Below, in pieces: positions 32,152 through 40,257 of a DNA stretch of 64,000 nt. The position numbers were made by a program, and so were the translations under genes. Source of the stretch: JBFWRK01 sp050248955 (lineage in GTDB: Bacteria > Actinomycetota > Acidimicrobiia > Acidimicrobiales > Ilumatobacteraceae). The stretch's first letter is position 1. Each line of letters begins with the position of its first letter. The notes beneath the pieces were generated by a model. The model was not told the origin of the DNA, ran no database searches, and was given only the letters and a program-made list of their open reading frames with translations. The stretch covers positions 124,001-188,000 of the forward strand of contig JBFWRK010000009.1 of assembly GCA_050248955.1 (NCBI GenBank). The letters run 5' to 3'.

Positions 32152-32942
32152 GTCGCCTCTCGAGGCTCTCGCGATCGATCGCGGGCAAGCGAGCGCTCGT
32201 CACGGGCGCCGCGTCGGGCATGGGGCGAGCCACGGCGCACCTGTTCGCCGACGAGGGAGCGCGCGTCGCCGTCGTCGACATCGGCGCCGAGCGAGTGCTC
32301 GCCGTCGTCGACGAGATCCGTGGAGCGCACGGCGACGATGCCGCCGAAGGGTTCGTGGTGGACGTGGCCGATGCAGCTGCGCTGAAGCAGCTCGTCGCGG
32401 ACGTGGTCGAACGCTTCGGCGGACTCGACATCGTGGTCAACAATGCCGGCATCTCGCTCGTGACCTCGGCGTTCCAGGACGAGGACAGCTTCGAGGAGAG
32501 CTGGGCCCGCACGCTCGACGTCAACCTCACGGCGCATGCCCGCCTCATCCGAGCCGCGCTCCCGCACCTCCAGCAGGCCGACGATGGCGGTCGGATCGTC
32601 AACATCGCGTCGACCGAGGCGATCGTGACCACCGCCGGGCTGGCCGCGTACGCGGCCACGAAGGCCGGCGTCGTCGGCCTGACGAAGAGCTTCGCCGTCG
32701 AGCTCGGCCGCCACGGCGTGACCGTCAACTGCATCTGTCCGGGCCCGATCCGGACCGGGATGACAGCCGAGATCCCGGACGAGGCGAAGGAGATCTACGC
32801 GAAGCGTCGAGTGCCGCTGCGGCGCTACGGCGAGCCGGAGGAGGTCGCGCAGATGACGCTCAACCTGTGCCTTCCCGCATCGAGCTTCGTCAACGGCGCG
32901 ATCATCCCCGTCGACGGCGGCATGACGATCCGCCACACGTGA
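32148..32942 (+). CDS. Short-chain dehydrogenase/reductase (SDR), coupled to the PNPOx-like gene
   Basis: A 264-residue classical SDR. The cofactor motif is RALVTGAASGMGRATAHLF with Asp at the end of beta-2 (VAVVDIG), favouring NAD. NNAG is in DIVVNNAGISLV. Catalytic Ser is in IVNIASTEAIVTTAG, followed by YAATKAGVVGL (YxxxK). NCICPGPIRTGMTAE and FVNGAIIPVDGGMTIRHT close the fold. The GTG start overlaps the upstream TGA by four bases. The substrate is unknown. Confidence 0.9.
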   Translation: MSRLSRLSRSIAGKRALVTGAASGMGRATAHLFADEGARVAVVDIGAERVLAVVDEIRGAHGDDAAEGFVVDVADAAALKQLVADVVERFGGLDIVVNNAGISLVTSAFQDEDSFEESWARTLDVNLTAHARLIRAALPHLQQADDGGRIVNIASTEAIVTTAGLAAYAATKAGVVGLTKSFAVELGRHGVTVNCICPGPIRTGMTAEIPDEAKEIYAKRRVPLRRYGEPEEVAQMTLNLCLPASSFVNGAIIPVDGGMTIRHT

Positions 32943-32991
32943 CGCCCGGACGTGGGACGTTCGGCCCTCCCCGCTGTGCGCTTCCGGGCGG

Positions 32992-33396
32992 ATGCTGGAC
33001 GCGATGACGAACGCAGCGTGTCGAGCAGGCTCGTGCCGACGGTCGGGCCGCCTCTGGGTGGTCCTCGGCGCGGTGGGACTCGTTCTCACGGCGTGTGGCG
33101 GCGACGACGACGATGAACCGGCGCAGCTGCCCAACCCGGCATCGGTGTTCTGCGAGGAGCAGGGCGGCACCGTGGACCTCCAGTCGGGGATCTGCACGTT
33201 GCCCGACGGCACGGAGATCGACGAGTGGGAGTACTACCGGAGCCAGACCGGCGACTCGGTCGGCATCGCCAACCCCGCGGCGGTGTTCTGCGAGGAGCAG
33301 GGCGGCACCGTCTCGGGTCCCGAGCCGATGTGCCGGTTGCCGGACGGGAGCGAGGTCGACGCCTGGGCGTACTTCCGGGAGAACGCCCCCGGGTGA
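32992..33396 (+). CDS. Lipoprotein with two DUF333-like repeats
   Basis: A 134-residue secreted lipoprotein. A basic start and the hydrophobic segment LWVVLGAVGLVLTAC end in a lipobox (LTAC), followed by GGDDDD. Two near-identical repeats of about 37 residues follow. Each has NPA-x-VFCEEQGGTV, then C-x-LPDG-x-E-[IV]-D-[EA]-W and an aromatic pair. This is the DUF333 pattern of small cysteine-containing periplasmic domains, and the paired cysteines in each repeat probably form disulphides. Function is unknown. ATG 33004 is an equally possible start. Confidence 0.8.
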   Translation: MLDAMTNAACRAGSCRRSGRLWVVLGAVGLVLTACGGDDDDEPAQLPNPASVFCEEQGGTVDLQSGICTLPDGTEIDEWEYYRSQTGDSVGIANPAAVFCEEQGGTVSGPEPMCRLPDGSEVDAWAYFRENAPG

Positions 33397-33431
33397 GCAC
33401 CTCCGTGTGAATCCGAGCTGCTCGATCCGGC

Positions 33432-34550
33432 TCAGGTTGCGGGTGTGTAGCCGTCGACGAGGCCGGTGAGCTTGCTCGGGCGATGCTCGCCGATCACGAG
33501 CTGCTCGAGGATGCCGAGGCCCTCGACGACCTCGCCGCCGGGCCGCGTGCACGTCGCCCGGCACACGGCCTGCACGTGGACGTGGTGCGGCGCCGTCGGG
33601 TCATCCACCGGCAGCGCCCACCGATCGCCGCCGACCTCGAGCTCGCCCTTCCACACGCCGTGCGACCAGTCGGGGTGCCCGTAGCCGATGCCGAGCATCT
33701 GGAAGTGGTACATCGGCTCGAGCCGGACCGTCGTGAGCTCGTCCTCCCACGAGACCAGGTCGATCTCGCACCACGACGCCCAACGCGTGCCCGGTTGCCA
33801 CCCGATCCGGTAATCGACCGTCCGCATCGCCGCCGGTTCGCCACCGTCGGGAGCGTGGAACCCGGTCTCGTGCCAGCGACGGCCGTCGGCGTGCTCGTTG
33901 ATGTCGAAGTGGGTCGAGAACCCGTCGAAGTTCACCGGTGCCCACAGCCAGTAGAACTGCGGCGCCGCCATCGGCGCGCCGAGCGCGGCCCGTTCACCGA
34001 CCGGACGAATGCCCCATGACCGGTCGCGGGACCCCCAGGTGCCGTCGTCGGTGAGGTCGATCCGTTCGCCGTCCACCTCGACCCAGCCCGACCAGGTGCC
34101 GAACTGCGTCAGGCGCGTGTAGTCGAACACGACGCGAACGCCGGCGCGCATGTGGAAGTGCGGCTCTTGGATCGCGGGCGATCGAGAGCTGAACGTGAGC
34201 TCGGCCCGCAGCCCGTGGTCGGGTGCGTCGACGGTCAGCCGCAGCCGGTGCAAGGGTTCGAGGATCTCGACGCGGATCGGGCCGACCTCGTTCGCGTCGC
34301 GGCGATCCACCGGTGCCCGGCGCGACGCGTGCACGTTCACCTGGAGCGCGCCCTCGCGCACGACGCTGAACGCGGAATCGGCGACGTGGCGGTTCGGGTA
34401 GAGGCCCATCGCCAGCCCGAAGTACAGCGATCCGTCCCGCCGGTAGCCGTTGAAGAAGTACCGGTCGTAGTGGTTGACGTCGGAGGTCGCTGTCTCGGCG
34501 ATCGGCACGCTCGCCTGGTGGATCGGGTAGTCGTCGAAGCTCGTGAGCAC
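33432..34550 (-). CDS. Uncharacterised beta-rich protein
   Basis: A 372-residue protein I cannot assign. It has no signal peptide or membrane helix. The sequence is rich in aromatic residues and alternating strands (YDRYFFNGYRRDGSLYFGLAMGLYPNRH, FHMRAGVRVVFDYTRLTQFGTWSGWVEVDGE, WGSRDRSWGIRP). It also contains YWLWAPVNFDGFSTHFDINEHADGRRWHETG and YHFQMLGIGYGHPDWSHGVWKGEL. The pattern resembles two-domain lipocalin-like families such as AttH/CrtC, at low confidence. The GTG at 34550 (VLTSFDDYPIHQ) has TACGGT 8 nt upstream. It is divergent from heme A synthase. Confidence 0.72.
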   Translation of the reverse strand: MLTSFDDYPIHQASVPIAETATSDVNHYDRYFFNGYRRDGSLYFGLAMGLYPNRHVADSAFSVVREGALQVNVHASRRAPVDRRDANEVGPIRVEILEPLHRLRLTVDAPDHGLRAELTFSSRSPAIQEPHFHMRAGVRVVFDYTRLTQFGTWSGWVEVDGERIDLTDDGTWGSRDRSWGIRPVGERAALGAPMAAPQFYWLWAPVNFDGFSTHFDINEHADGRRWHETGFHAPDGGEPAAMRTVDYRIGWQPGTRWASWCEIDLVSWEDELTTVRLEPMYHFQMLGIGYGHPDWSHGVWKGELEVGGDRWALPVDDPTAPHHVHVQAVCRATCTRPGGEVVEGLGILEQLVIGEHRPSKLTGLVDGYTPAT

Positions 34551-34558
34551 GACGCGTG

Positions 34559-34564
34559 ACCGTA
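34559..34564 (-). promoter_or_regulatory. Putative leaderless -10 element of the beta-rich protein gene
   Basis: TACGGT on the minus strand, 8 nt before the GTG at 34550. Confidence 0.4.
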
Positions 34565-34603
34565 GCGACACGTCCGGCCTGGGCTCGCCCCGCAGTCGAG
34601 TCG

Positions 34604-34609
34604 TAGCCT
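34604..34609 (+). promoter_or_regulatory. Putative leaderless -10 element of ctaA
   Basis: TAGCCT, 10 nt before the ATG at 34620. Confidence 0.35.
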
Positions 34610-34619
34610 GGCGGTCGCC

Positions 34620-35555
34620 ATGAGCTCGCGCCGCCTCCAATCGCAGACGTACGCTCGGATCGCGCTGCTCGCGCTCGCGTCGCTCGTCGTGATCGTGGTG
34701 ACCGGGGCCCTCGTGCGGCTCACCGGCTCAGGCCTCGGCTGCTCCGACTGGCCGAACTGCAGCGAGACGAAGTTCGTCGACGTGTCGAGTGCGCACACCG
34801 CCATCGAGCAGCTGAACCGGCTGTTCACCGGTCTCGTCGCGATCGCGGTGATCCTCGCCGTGCTCGGCTCGCTCGTCCGGGCGCCGCGTCGCCGGGACCT
34901 CACATGGCTGTCGCTCGGTCTCGTCGCCGGTGTGATCGGCCAGATCGTGCTCGGCGGGATCACCGTGCTCGTCGATCTCCACCCCGCAGCGGTGCAGGGG
35001 CACTTCCTGCTCTCCATGGTGCTCTGCGCGAACGGGTTCGTCCTCTGGCGGCGCGCGGAGGAGCCCGACGATGCCCGCCGCGTGCTGCTCGTCAGCCGAG
35101 CCCATCGCCGGCTGGCGTGGGCGATCACCGCGATGGCCGGCCTGGCGATCGTCACGGGCACGGTCGTGACCGGCACTGGGCCGCACGGTGGCGACGAGGA
35201 GGCGCGCCGGTTCGGCTTCGAGATCGGCTCGGTCGCGCGGGTCCACGGCGTCGCCGTGAACGTGACGCTCCTGCTCGCGCTCTGGTTGATGTGGCGGTTG
35301 CGGCGTCACGCCGATCGCGCGGTCCTCGAGGGTCCGATCGGCCTGTTCGTGTTCATCGCGTTCATGCAGGCCGGCATCGGTTACGCGCAGTACTTCACTG
35401 GCGTGCCGGTGATGCTCGTCATCACCCACGTCGCCGGCGCGACGGCGCTCTGGCTCGCCGCGCTGCACCTCGGTCGCTCGACCACGGGCGCTGCCGAGGT
35501 CGCCACCTCGGCCCGCGATGCGTCAGTCGTTGCTCCCGTCGTCGCCGTACAGTGA
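34620..35555 (+). CDS. ctaA: Heme A synthase (COX15/CtaA family)
   Basis: A 311-residue membrane enzyme that oxidises the C8 methyl of heme O to give heme A for aa3-type cytochrome oxidase. About eight membrane helices are seen. The family blocks are VTGALVRLTGSGLGCSDWPNCSE with its cysteine pair, and AIEQLNRLFTGLVA (conserved Glu). VQGHFLLSMVL, ARVHGVAVNV and LVITHVAGATALWLAALHL each hold a conserved heme-binding histidine. ctaB is not adjacent. Its last 33 bases overlap the end of the PH-domain gene on the other strand. Confidence 0.9.
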   Translation: MSSRRLQSQTYARIALLALASLVVIVVTGALVRLTGSGLGCSDWPNCSETKFVDVSSAHTAIEQLNRLFTGLVAIAVILAVLGSLVRAPRRRDLTWLSLGLVAGVIGQIVLGGITVLVDLHPAAVQGHFLLSMVLCANGFVLWRRAEEPDDARRVLLVSRAHRRLAWAITAMAGLAIVTGTVVTGTGPHGGDEEARRFGFEIGSVARVHGVAVNVTLLLALWLMWRLRRHADRAVLEGPIGLFVFIAFMQAGIGYAQYFTGVPVMLVITHVAGATALWLAALHLGRSTTGAAEVATSARDASVVAPVVAVQ

Positions 35556-36326
35556 CTCGCTGCCGGCTCCACCACCGCCGCCACCACCACTGATCGCAGA
35601 GGGCGCGGACGAGGTCGTCGGCGGTTCGAGCGTGATGTTGCCCTGCTTCATCTCGACGAGCAGCAGGAGGTTCTCGTAGAACGTCTCGGGGTCGTCGAGG
35701 TTGCGCATGTACTTGAGGCCGGATTCCTCGTTGGCCGAGTCGATGCGGATCTCAGCGAATCCGAACATCCGCCCGACCAGCGTCGAGTTGTAGCGCACGT
35801 CGGTGACCTTCGCGAGCGGGATCCAGGCGTTCTCCCGGTGGAGGAAGCCGCGCACTCGCATCACCCTCATCGTCGTGAGCACGTAGCGCGTGTAGCGGTC
35901 GCGCAGGATCCAGCGCGCCGCGAGCAGCAACCAGGAGACCCCGACGGCGATGAAGAGGATGCCGAAGATCATCGGGTCCGCCCCGAGTTGCGACGTGTTG
36001 ACGACGATCCCGCCGAACAGGATGAGCACCAGCAGCGGTGCGTTGCCGAGCAGGAAGGCGGAGAAGCTCGGCGACTGGGCGTAGACCACGACCTCTTTCG
36101 ATGCGAGCAGGGAGTAGAGGATCTGGTCGGGGTCGGCGAAGAAGCGTGGCGGTCGCCGCCGCAGCCAGCGCGGACTGAACGTGACGTTGCGGATCTGGTG
36201 GTCGGGGAAGGCCTCGTACGGCGGCGCGTACGGGTCGTGGGTGCGGGTGATCGGTTCCTGGGGCAGCAGCGTCGGCCGGCTGCCGGGCCGGGGGTATCGC
36301 TCTGGCATCTCCGGGGTCGGGTTCAT
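35523..36326 (-). CDS. Membrane protein with bacterial PH domain
   Basis: A 267-residue protein. A proline-rich cytoplasmic N-terminus (about 1-75) is followed by two helices (FSAFLLGNAPLLVLILFGGIVV and MIFGILFIAVGVSWLLLAARWIL). A YdbS-like PH (bPH2) domain follows: RDRYTRYVLTTMRVMRVRGFLHRENAWIPLAKVTDVRYNSTLVGRMFGFAEIRIDSANEES. The PLxxVxDV and GRxxGxAxIxI patterns are typical. A glycine run (GGGGGGG) marks the tail. The role may be in membrane or lipid organisation; not established. It lies 22 bp downstream of a 60-residue membrane protein. Confidence 0.82.
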   Translation of the reverse strand: MNPTPEMPERYPRPGSRPTLLPQEPITRTHDPYAPPYEAFPDHQIRNVTFSPRWLRRRPPRFFADPDQILYSLLASKEVVVYAQSPSFSAFLLGNAPLLVLILFGGIVVNTSQLGADPMIFGILFIAVGVSWLLLAARWILRDRYTRYVLTTMRVMRVRGFLHRENAWIPLAKVTDVRYNSTLVGRMFGFAEIRIDSANEESGLKYMRNLDDPETFYENLLLLVEMKQGNITLEPPTTSSAPSAISGGGGGGGAGSESLYGDDGSND

Positions 36327-36348
36327 CGTCGGCTCGGCGCGCTGGCGC

Positions 36349-36531
36349 TCACTCCGTGAGGCCCTTGACGAACGTCGCCGTGCGGTCGATCAGCTCCGAG
36401 AAGAACGTGCCGACCGAGCCGAGGAAGTCACCGGCGGCCGACGCCGACCCTTCCGGGTTGCGCCAGATGGAGACCACGACGAACGCGATCACCAGATACA
36501 GCAGGATCTTCTTGATCGTGTCGTTCTTCAC
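36349..36531 (-). CDS. Small membrane protein, 60 residues
   Basis: A small protein of unknown function: one membrane helix (ILLYLVIAFVVVSIWRNPEG) after a charged start, then a C-terminal amphipathic helix (AGDFLGSVGTFFSELIDRTATFVKGLTE). The GTG at 36531 is chosen because a GGAGGA ribosome-binding site lies seven bases upstream. Residues further upstream in frame look non-coding. It precedes the PH-domain gene by 22 bp and is probably co-transcribed with it. Confidence 0.72.
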   Translation of the reverse strand: MKNDTIKKILLYLVIAFVVVSIWRNPEGSASAAGDFLGSVGTFFSELIDRTATFVKGLTE

Positions 36532-36586
36532 CGTGGGGTCCTCCGTAACGCGAAGCAGCCCGCGGACTCCACCCGGTAAGGAGATG

Positions 36587-37552
36587 CTAATCGGCGGCGC
36601 GCGCCGTGGCAACGATGCTCGCCATTCGCTCGCAGGTCGCGACGAACCCGGCGATCGTCTCTTCGATGATCTGACGCACCGGGAGGACCTGTTCGATGCG
36701 CCCAGCGACCTGGCCGGTCAGTGCGATCGCGGCTTCGAGGTCGCCACCGAAGTAGAGGTCCATCGCCCGCCCGAACTCCTCCATGCCGACGTGGTCCTGC
36801 CGTTCGAGCACGGTCGACCGCTCGGTGCGCAGCGCCCGCAGGCCCGGCCGTGAGAAGCGGTTCAGGAACACGGTGTCGGTCTCGGCGGCGCCGACGATCG
36901 CCTGCTTCCAGTTGTCGTGGACCGGTGACTCCGCCGCGGACACCATGCGTGTGCCCATCTGCACGCCCTCGGCGCCGAGCGCGAACGCAGCTGCCATCGA
37001 CGCGCCGTCGGTGATGCCGCCGGCGGCGACGATGGGGACGTCGAGCTTCGATGCGACGAGAGGCAGCAGGACCATCGTCGAGACGTCCCGGGGGTTCTTG
37101 AAGCCGCCGCCCTCGCCGCCCTCGACGACGAGCCCGTCGACGCCTGCCTCCACCGCCTTCAGCGCCGCGCCGAGCGTCGGCACGACGTGGAACACCGTGA
37201 GCCCGGCGCTCTTCAACTGCGCGGTGTACTTCCGCGGATCGCCGGCCGACGTGGTCACGAAGCGGACGCCCTGGTCGACGACGAAGTCGACGATCGCTGG
37301 ATCGCGCACGAAGAGCTGCGCGATGTTCACGCCGAAGGGCTGATCGGTGAGGTCGTGCATCTTGCGGATCTCTTCACGCACGGCGTCGAGCTCGCCGGAC
37401 GAGGTCTCGATGATCCCGAGCCCTCCCGCGTTCGACACGGCCGATGCGAGCTGCGAGCGCGCGATCCAGCCCATCGGCGCCTGGATGATCGGGTAGCGGA
37501 CCCCGAGCAGCTCCGAGACGCGGGTGCGAAGTGCGGGCGGCGGCGTGGTCAT
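36587..37552 (-). CDS. Nitronate monooxygenase (2-nitropropane dioxygenase) family protein
   Basis: A 321-residue FMN-dependent TIM-barrel enzyme. The start LGVRYPIIQAPMGWIARSQLASAVSNAGGLGII is the family signature. VVEGGEGGGFKNP and VPIVAAGGITDGASMAAAFALGAEGVQMGTRMVSAAESPVH provide the flavin phosphate site. Family members oxidise nitronates or act as enoyl reductases, so the exact reaction is open. TACGGT lies 7 nt upstream of the ATG. Confidence 0.88.
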   Translation of the reverse strand: MTTPPPALRTRVSELLGVRYPIIQAPMGWIARSQLASAVSNAGGLGIIETSSGELDAVREEIRKMHDLTDQPFGVNIAQLFVRDPAIVDFVVDQGVRFVTTSAGDPRKYTAQLKSAGLTVFHVVPTLGAALKAVEAGVDGLVVEGGEGGGFKNPRDVSTMVLLPLVASKLDVPIVAAGGITDGASMAAAFALGAEGVQMGTRMVSAAESPVHDNWKQAIVGAAETDTVFLNRFSRPGLRALRTERSTVLERQDHVGMEEFGRAMDLYFGGDLEAAIALTGQVAGRIEQVLPVRQIIEETIAGFVATCERMASIVATARAAD

Positions 37553-37559
37553 GGCGCGG

Positions 37560-37565
37560 ACCGTA
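37560..37565 (-). promoter_or_regulatory. Putative leaderless -10 element of the nitronate monooxygenase gene
   Basis: TACGGT on the minus strand, 7 nt before the ATG at 37552. Confidence 0.4.
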
Positions 37566-37583
37566 TCTGTCGGCCGGCGCCGA

Positions 37584-38252
37584 TCAGCGACCGAGCACGG
37601 TGTCGTAGAGGTGGTGGCAGTCGTTGACCGTCACGACGGTGTGGCCGTGGTCGCCGACTCGCACGACGCTGACGCTCGTGTTCTCGACGGTCATCCAGAG
37701 CGAGCGGGTGACACCCAGGACCTCGGCGAGGTACGCGTTGATCGAGCCTCCATGAGCGACGACGGCGATCGTCTCGTCGCGGTGCTCCTGGGCGAGGGCT
37801 TCCACGACCGCAGCGACCCGTGTCCGGAAGGCGACGTCTCCTTCACAACCCGGGATCCCGTCCCATCGTCCGGTCCTGCTCCATGCAACCCACTCCGGAT
37901 CGCGCGCAGCGGCGCGGCGGCGGAACTCACCGTTGCCCCAGTCCCCGAGGCGGATCTCCTCGAGGTCAGGGAACAGGCCGACCTCGAGGGCTCGTCGTGC
38001 GGCGAGGGGCTGTGCGGTCTGCACGGCTCGCGACAGGTGCGAGGCGTACACGGCGTGGATCTCCTTGTCCGCCAGTCGAGCATCGAGCGCGTCCGCCTGG
38101 GCGATGCCTTCGACGTGCAACGGGGGATCGGCGGCCTCGACGGTGCCCGGCACGACGTCGGCCGAGCGGCCGTGGCGGATCAGGAGGATCTCGCACGTGC
38201 CTTCGGTGTCGTTGGCGAGCGTCGGTTGGGGGATGGCGGTCGTCGAGTCCAC
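37584..38252 (-). CDS. Histidine phosphatase family protein
   Basis: A 222-residue phosphoglycerate-mutase-like phosphatase. The phosphohistidine motif is ILLIRHGRSAD, followed by YASHLSRAVQTAQPLA. The acid/base region is LEEIRLGDWGNGEF, and the second His is in IAVVAHGGSINAYLAEVLG. The GTG start is only 17 bp from the divergent YbaK start. TAGCTT lies 6 nt upstream on the minus strand. It is related to, but clearly diverged from, the phosphatase at 26210. The substrate is unknown. Confidence 0.87.
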   Translation of the reverse strand: MDSTTAIPQPTLANDTEGTCEILLIRHGRSADVVPGTVEAADPPLHVEGIAQADALDARLADKEIHAVYASHLSRAVQTAQPLAARRALEVGLFPDLEEIRLGDWGNGEFRRRAAARDPEWVAWSRTGRWDGIPGCEGDVAFRTRVAAVVEALAQEHRDETIAVVAHGGSINAYLAEVLGVTRSLWMTVENTSVSVVRVGDHGHTVVTVNDCHHLYDTVLGR

Positions 38253-38258
38253 GCGGGC

Positions 38259-38264
38259 AAGCTA
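38259..38264 (-). promoter_or_regulatory. Putative leaderless -10 element of the phosphatase at 38252
   Basis: TAGCTT on the minus strand, 6 nt before the GTG; it lies within the 17-bp gap between two divergent starts. Confidence 0.4.
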
Positions 38265-38269
38265 GCGAC

Positions 38270-38755
38270 GTGGCGAAGCAGCCGAAGAGCGGTACCCCGG
38301 CGTTGGCCGAGTTGCAGCGGGCGGGCGTCGAGTTCAGCGCCCGCGAGTTCGAGCACGCAGCTGGTGAGCGCAGCTACGGCGTCGCAGCCGCGGCGGCACT
38401 CGGCGTCGAGCCGGCGCGAGTGTTCAAGACGCTCGTCGCCGTGGCCGACGGGAGACCGGTGGTCGGCATCGTGCCGGTCGATCGGCAGCTGTCCCTGAAG
38501 GCGATTGCCGCGGCTGTCGGATCGAAGCGGGCCGAGATCGCGACGCCGGCGGACGCCGAACGGATCACCGGCTACGTCGTCGGCGGGATCAGCCCGTTCG
38601 GACAGAAGCGTCGCCTGGCGACCGTGCTCGACGAGTCCGCGACCGCCTTCGCGACGATCTACGTGAGCGGGGGGCGGAGAGGGCTCGACGTCGAACTCGC
38701 GCCGTCGTCGCTCGTCGCCGTGCTCGGCGCGACGACTGCCCCGATCTCGACCTGA
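38270..38755 (+). CDS. ybaK: Cys-tRNA(Pro)/Cys-tRNA(Cys) deacylase, YbaK/EbsC family
   Basis: A 161-residue editing protein that hydrolyses mischarged Cys-tRNA(Pro). The fold starts TPALAELQRAGVEFSAREFEH. The key segment is RVFKTLVAVADGRPVVGIVPVDRQLSLKAIA, with the conserved Lys of VFKTL. GYVVGGISPFGQKRRLATVLDE is the family's GGISP-x-G block. It stands alone and divergent from the histidine phosphatase. GTG 38270 is the only sensible start. Confidence 0.9.
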   Translation: MAKQPKSGTPALAELQRAGVEFSAREFEHAAGERSYGVAAAAALGVEPARVFKTLVAVADGRPVVGIVPVDRQLSLKAIAAAVGSKRAEIATPADAERITGYVVGGISPFGQKRRLATVLDESATAFATIYVSGGRRGLDVELAPSSLVAVLGATTAPIST

Positions 38756-38776
38756 CGCGCGCTCGCGCTCGAGGAT

Positions 38777-38782
38777 TAGGTT
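38777..38782 (+). promoter_or_regulatory. Putative leaderless -10 element of the SDR at 38789
   Basis: TAGGTT, 6 nt before the ATG. Confidence 0.4.
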
Positions 38783-38788
38783 GCGGCG

Positions 38789-39535
38789 ATGGAGCTGCGT
38801 CTCGATGGGAAGGTCGCGCTGGTCACCGGCGCTTCGAAGGGCATCGGCAAGGCGATCGCGGGGACCTTCTCGGCTGCGGGAGCGAAGGTGATGCTCTCGT
38901 CCCGGAAGGTCGATCAGCTCGAGGCGGCCGCATCCGAGATGAACGGCGAGACGGCGGTGTTCGCTGCCAACGCGGGCGATGTGGAAGCTGCCGCCGCATG
39001 TGTCGCAGCGACGGTCCAGCAGTTCGGCGGGTTCGACATCCTGGTCAACAACGCAGCGACGAACCCGTACTTCGGGCCGACGCTCGGAGTCGATCCCAGC
39101 CGGTACGACAAGACGTTCCAGGTCAACCTGCGCGGTCCGCTCTTCTGGTGCCAGGCTGCCTACGAGGCGGCGCTGCGCGACAAGCCCGGCGTCATCGTGA
39201 ACGTCGCCTCCGTCGGCGGACTGCGCACCGAGCACGGGCTCGGCGTCTACAACCTGACGAAGGCGGCGATGATCCATCTCACCCGTCAGCTGGCGGGCGA
39301 GCTCGGCCCGAACCGCGTCGTCGGCATCGCGCCTGGTCTCGTGCAGACCGACTTCTCGTCGTTCCTCGTCGAGAACTTCGGCGAGCGACTCGCCGCGAGC
39401 TTGCCGCTCGAGCGGCTGGGCCAGCCGCAGGACATCGCGAACCTCGCGCTGTTCCTGGTCTCCGATCTCGCCAGCTGGATCACCGGCGACACGTTCGTGA
39501 TCGATGGCGGCGCCGGGGTGCGCAGCACGACGTGA
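38789..39535 (+). CDS. Short-chain dehydrogenase/reductase (SDR)
   Basis: A 248-residue classical SDR. The cofactor motif is VALVTGASKGIGKAIAGTF with Ser-Ser-Arg after beta-2 (MLSSRK), which favours NADP. NNA is in DILVNNAATNPYFG. Catalytic Ser is in VIVNVASVGGLRTEHG, followed by YNLTKAAMIHL (YxxxK). VVGIAPGLVQTDFS and WITGDTFVIDGG follow. The form is close to 3-oxoacyl-ACP reductase-like SDRs, but there are no fatty-acid genes nearby. A strong convergent hairpin follows. Confidence 0.9.
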   Translation: MELRLDGKVALVTGASKGIGKAIAGTFSAAGAKVMLSSRKVDQLEAAASEMNGETAVFAANAGDVEAAAACVAATVQQFGGFDILVNNAATNPYFGPTLGVDPSRYDKTFQVNLRGPLFWCQAAYEAALRDKPGVIVNVASVGGLRTEHGLGVYNLTKAAMIHLTRQLAGELGPNRVVGIAPGLVQTDFSSFLVENFGERLAASLPLERLGQPQDIANLALFLVSDLASWITGDTFVIDGGAGVRSTT

Positions 39536-39536
39536 C

Positions 39537-39570
39537 CGGCCGGCACCGGCCGGCATTGGTGGGCCGGCAC
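39537..39570. repeat. GC-rich short direct repeats after the SDR
   Basis: Repeated GGCCGGCACCGG-like units (around 39538-39551 and 39562-39573) fill the space before the terminator hairpin. They are probably slippage products. Confidence 0.4.
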
Positions 39571-39571
39571 C

Positions 39572-39613
39572 GGTCGGCGCTCCGCACCGAAGGGGGGAGG
39601 CGGAGCGCCGACC
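39572..39613. terminator. Bidirectional hairpin terminator
   Basis: GGTCGGCGCTCCGC (39572-39585) pairs perfectly with GCGGAGCGCCGACC (39600-39613) around a 14-nt loop, between two convergent genes. It is the strongest terminator-like structure in the window. Confidence 0.65.
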
Positions 39614-39627
39614 AGGTACGGGAAGGC

Positions 39628-40257
39628 TCAGGAGCCCTGCGTACCGTTGACGCGCTCGGTGATCCGCTGCGTGGCCTCGGCGAGCTTGGCGTCCGCCTCC
39701 TCCTGCGTGTGCTCACCGGCGGCGACTTCCTCGTCGAGGTGAGCCTTCACGTCGGCGACCATGGCGTCGATCACGGTCTGCACGTCGACGTCCTTCGATG
39801 CTGCGACCTCGGCGATCGTCTGCCCGTCCTGCAGCGCCGTGCGCAGCTCGTCGGCAGTCATGCCGAGCGCCGTCGCGGCGGCCTCGAGCCCACGGCCGTG
39901 CCGGCCGCCCCACTCGCCGCCAGGCCCACCATGTCCCATGCCGCGTCCACCGGGGCCGCCCTCGGGTCGGGCCGCTTCGAGCGCGGCGGTGACCGCGTCG
40001 GCCTGGGCCTGGGTGATCGTGCCGTCGTCGATGAGCGACTGCAGCGCGTCCTGCACCCAGGCACCTCGATCCGGGCGCTCGGTCGCGGTCGCGGCGGAGT
40101 CTGTCGTCGCCGGATCAGTGGTCGCGGTGTCGTCGACCGCGCTCACCGATGGCGATGTGGTGGCCGATGAGATGCTGGTCACGCCCAAGGCGACGCCGGC
40201 ACCTCCACCGGCCAGGAGTCCGGCCACGAGGCCGGCTGATGCAAATCGCTTCTTCAT
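39628..40257 (-). CDS. Exported helical protein of unknown function
   Basis: A 209-residue secreted protein. The signal peptide MKKRFASAGLVAGLLAGGGAGVALG is followed by a Thr/Asp linker (TATTDPATTDSAATATERPD). A helical domain (WVQDALQSLIDDGTITQAQADAVTAALEAARP) precedes a Gly/His-rich hinge (GGPGGRGMGHGGPGGEWGGRHGRG). A second helical module (AATALGMTADELRTALQDGQTIAEVAASKDVDVQTVIDAMVADVKAHLDEEVAAG...) closes it. The dtiTqaQAdav and mtadELrtaLqdGqtiaevA patterns recur in exported actinobacterial proteins. GGAAGGA supports the ATG. It lies 100 bp downstream of a sensor kinase gene and may be its target. Confidence 0.78.
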   Translation of the reverse strand: MKKRFASAGLVAGLLAGGGAGVALGVTSISSATTSPSVSAVDDTATTDPATTDSAATATERPDRGAWVQDALQSLIDDGTITQAQADAVTAALEAARPEGGPGGRGMGHGGPGGEWGGRHGRGLEAAATALGMTADELRTALQDGQTIAEVAASKDVDVQTVIDAMVADVKAHLDEEVAAGEHTQEEADAKLAEATQRITERVNGTQGS

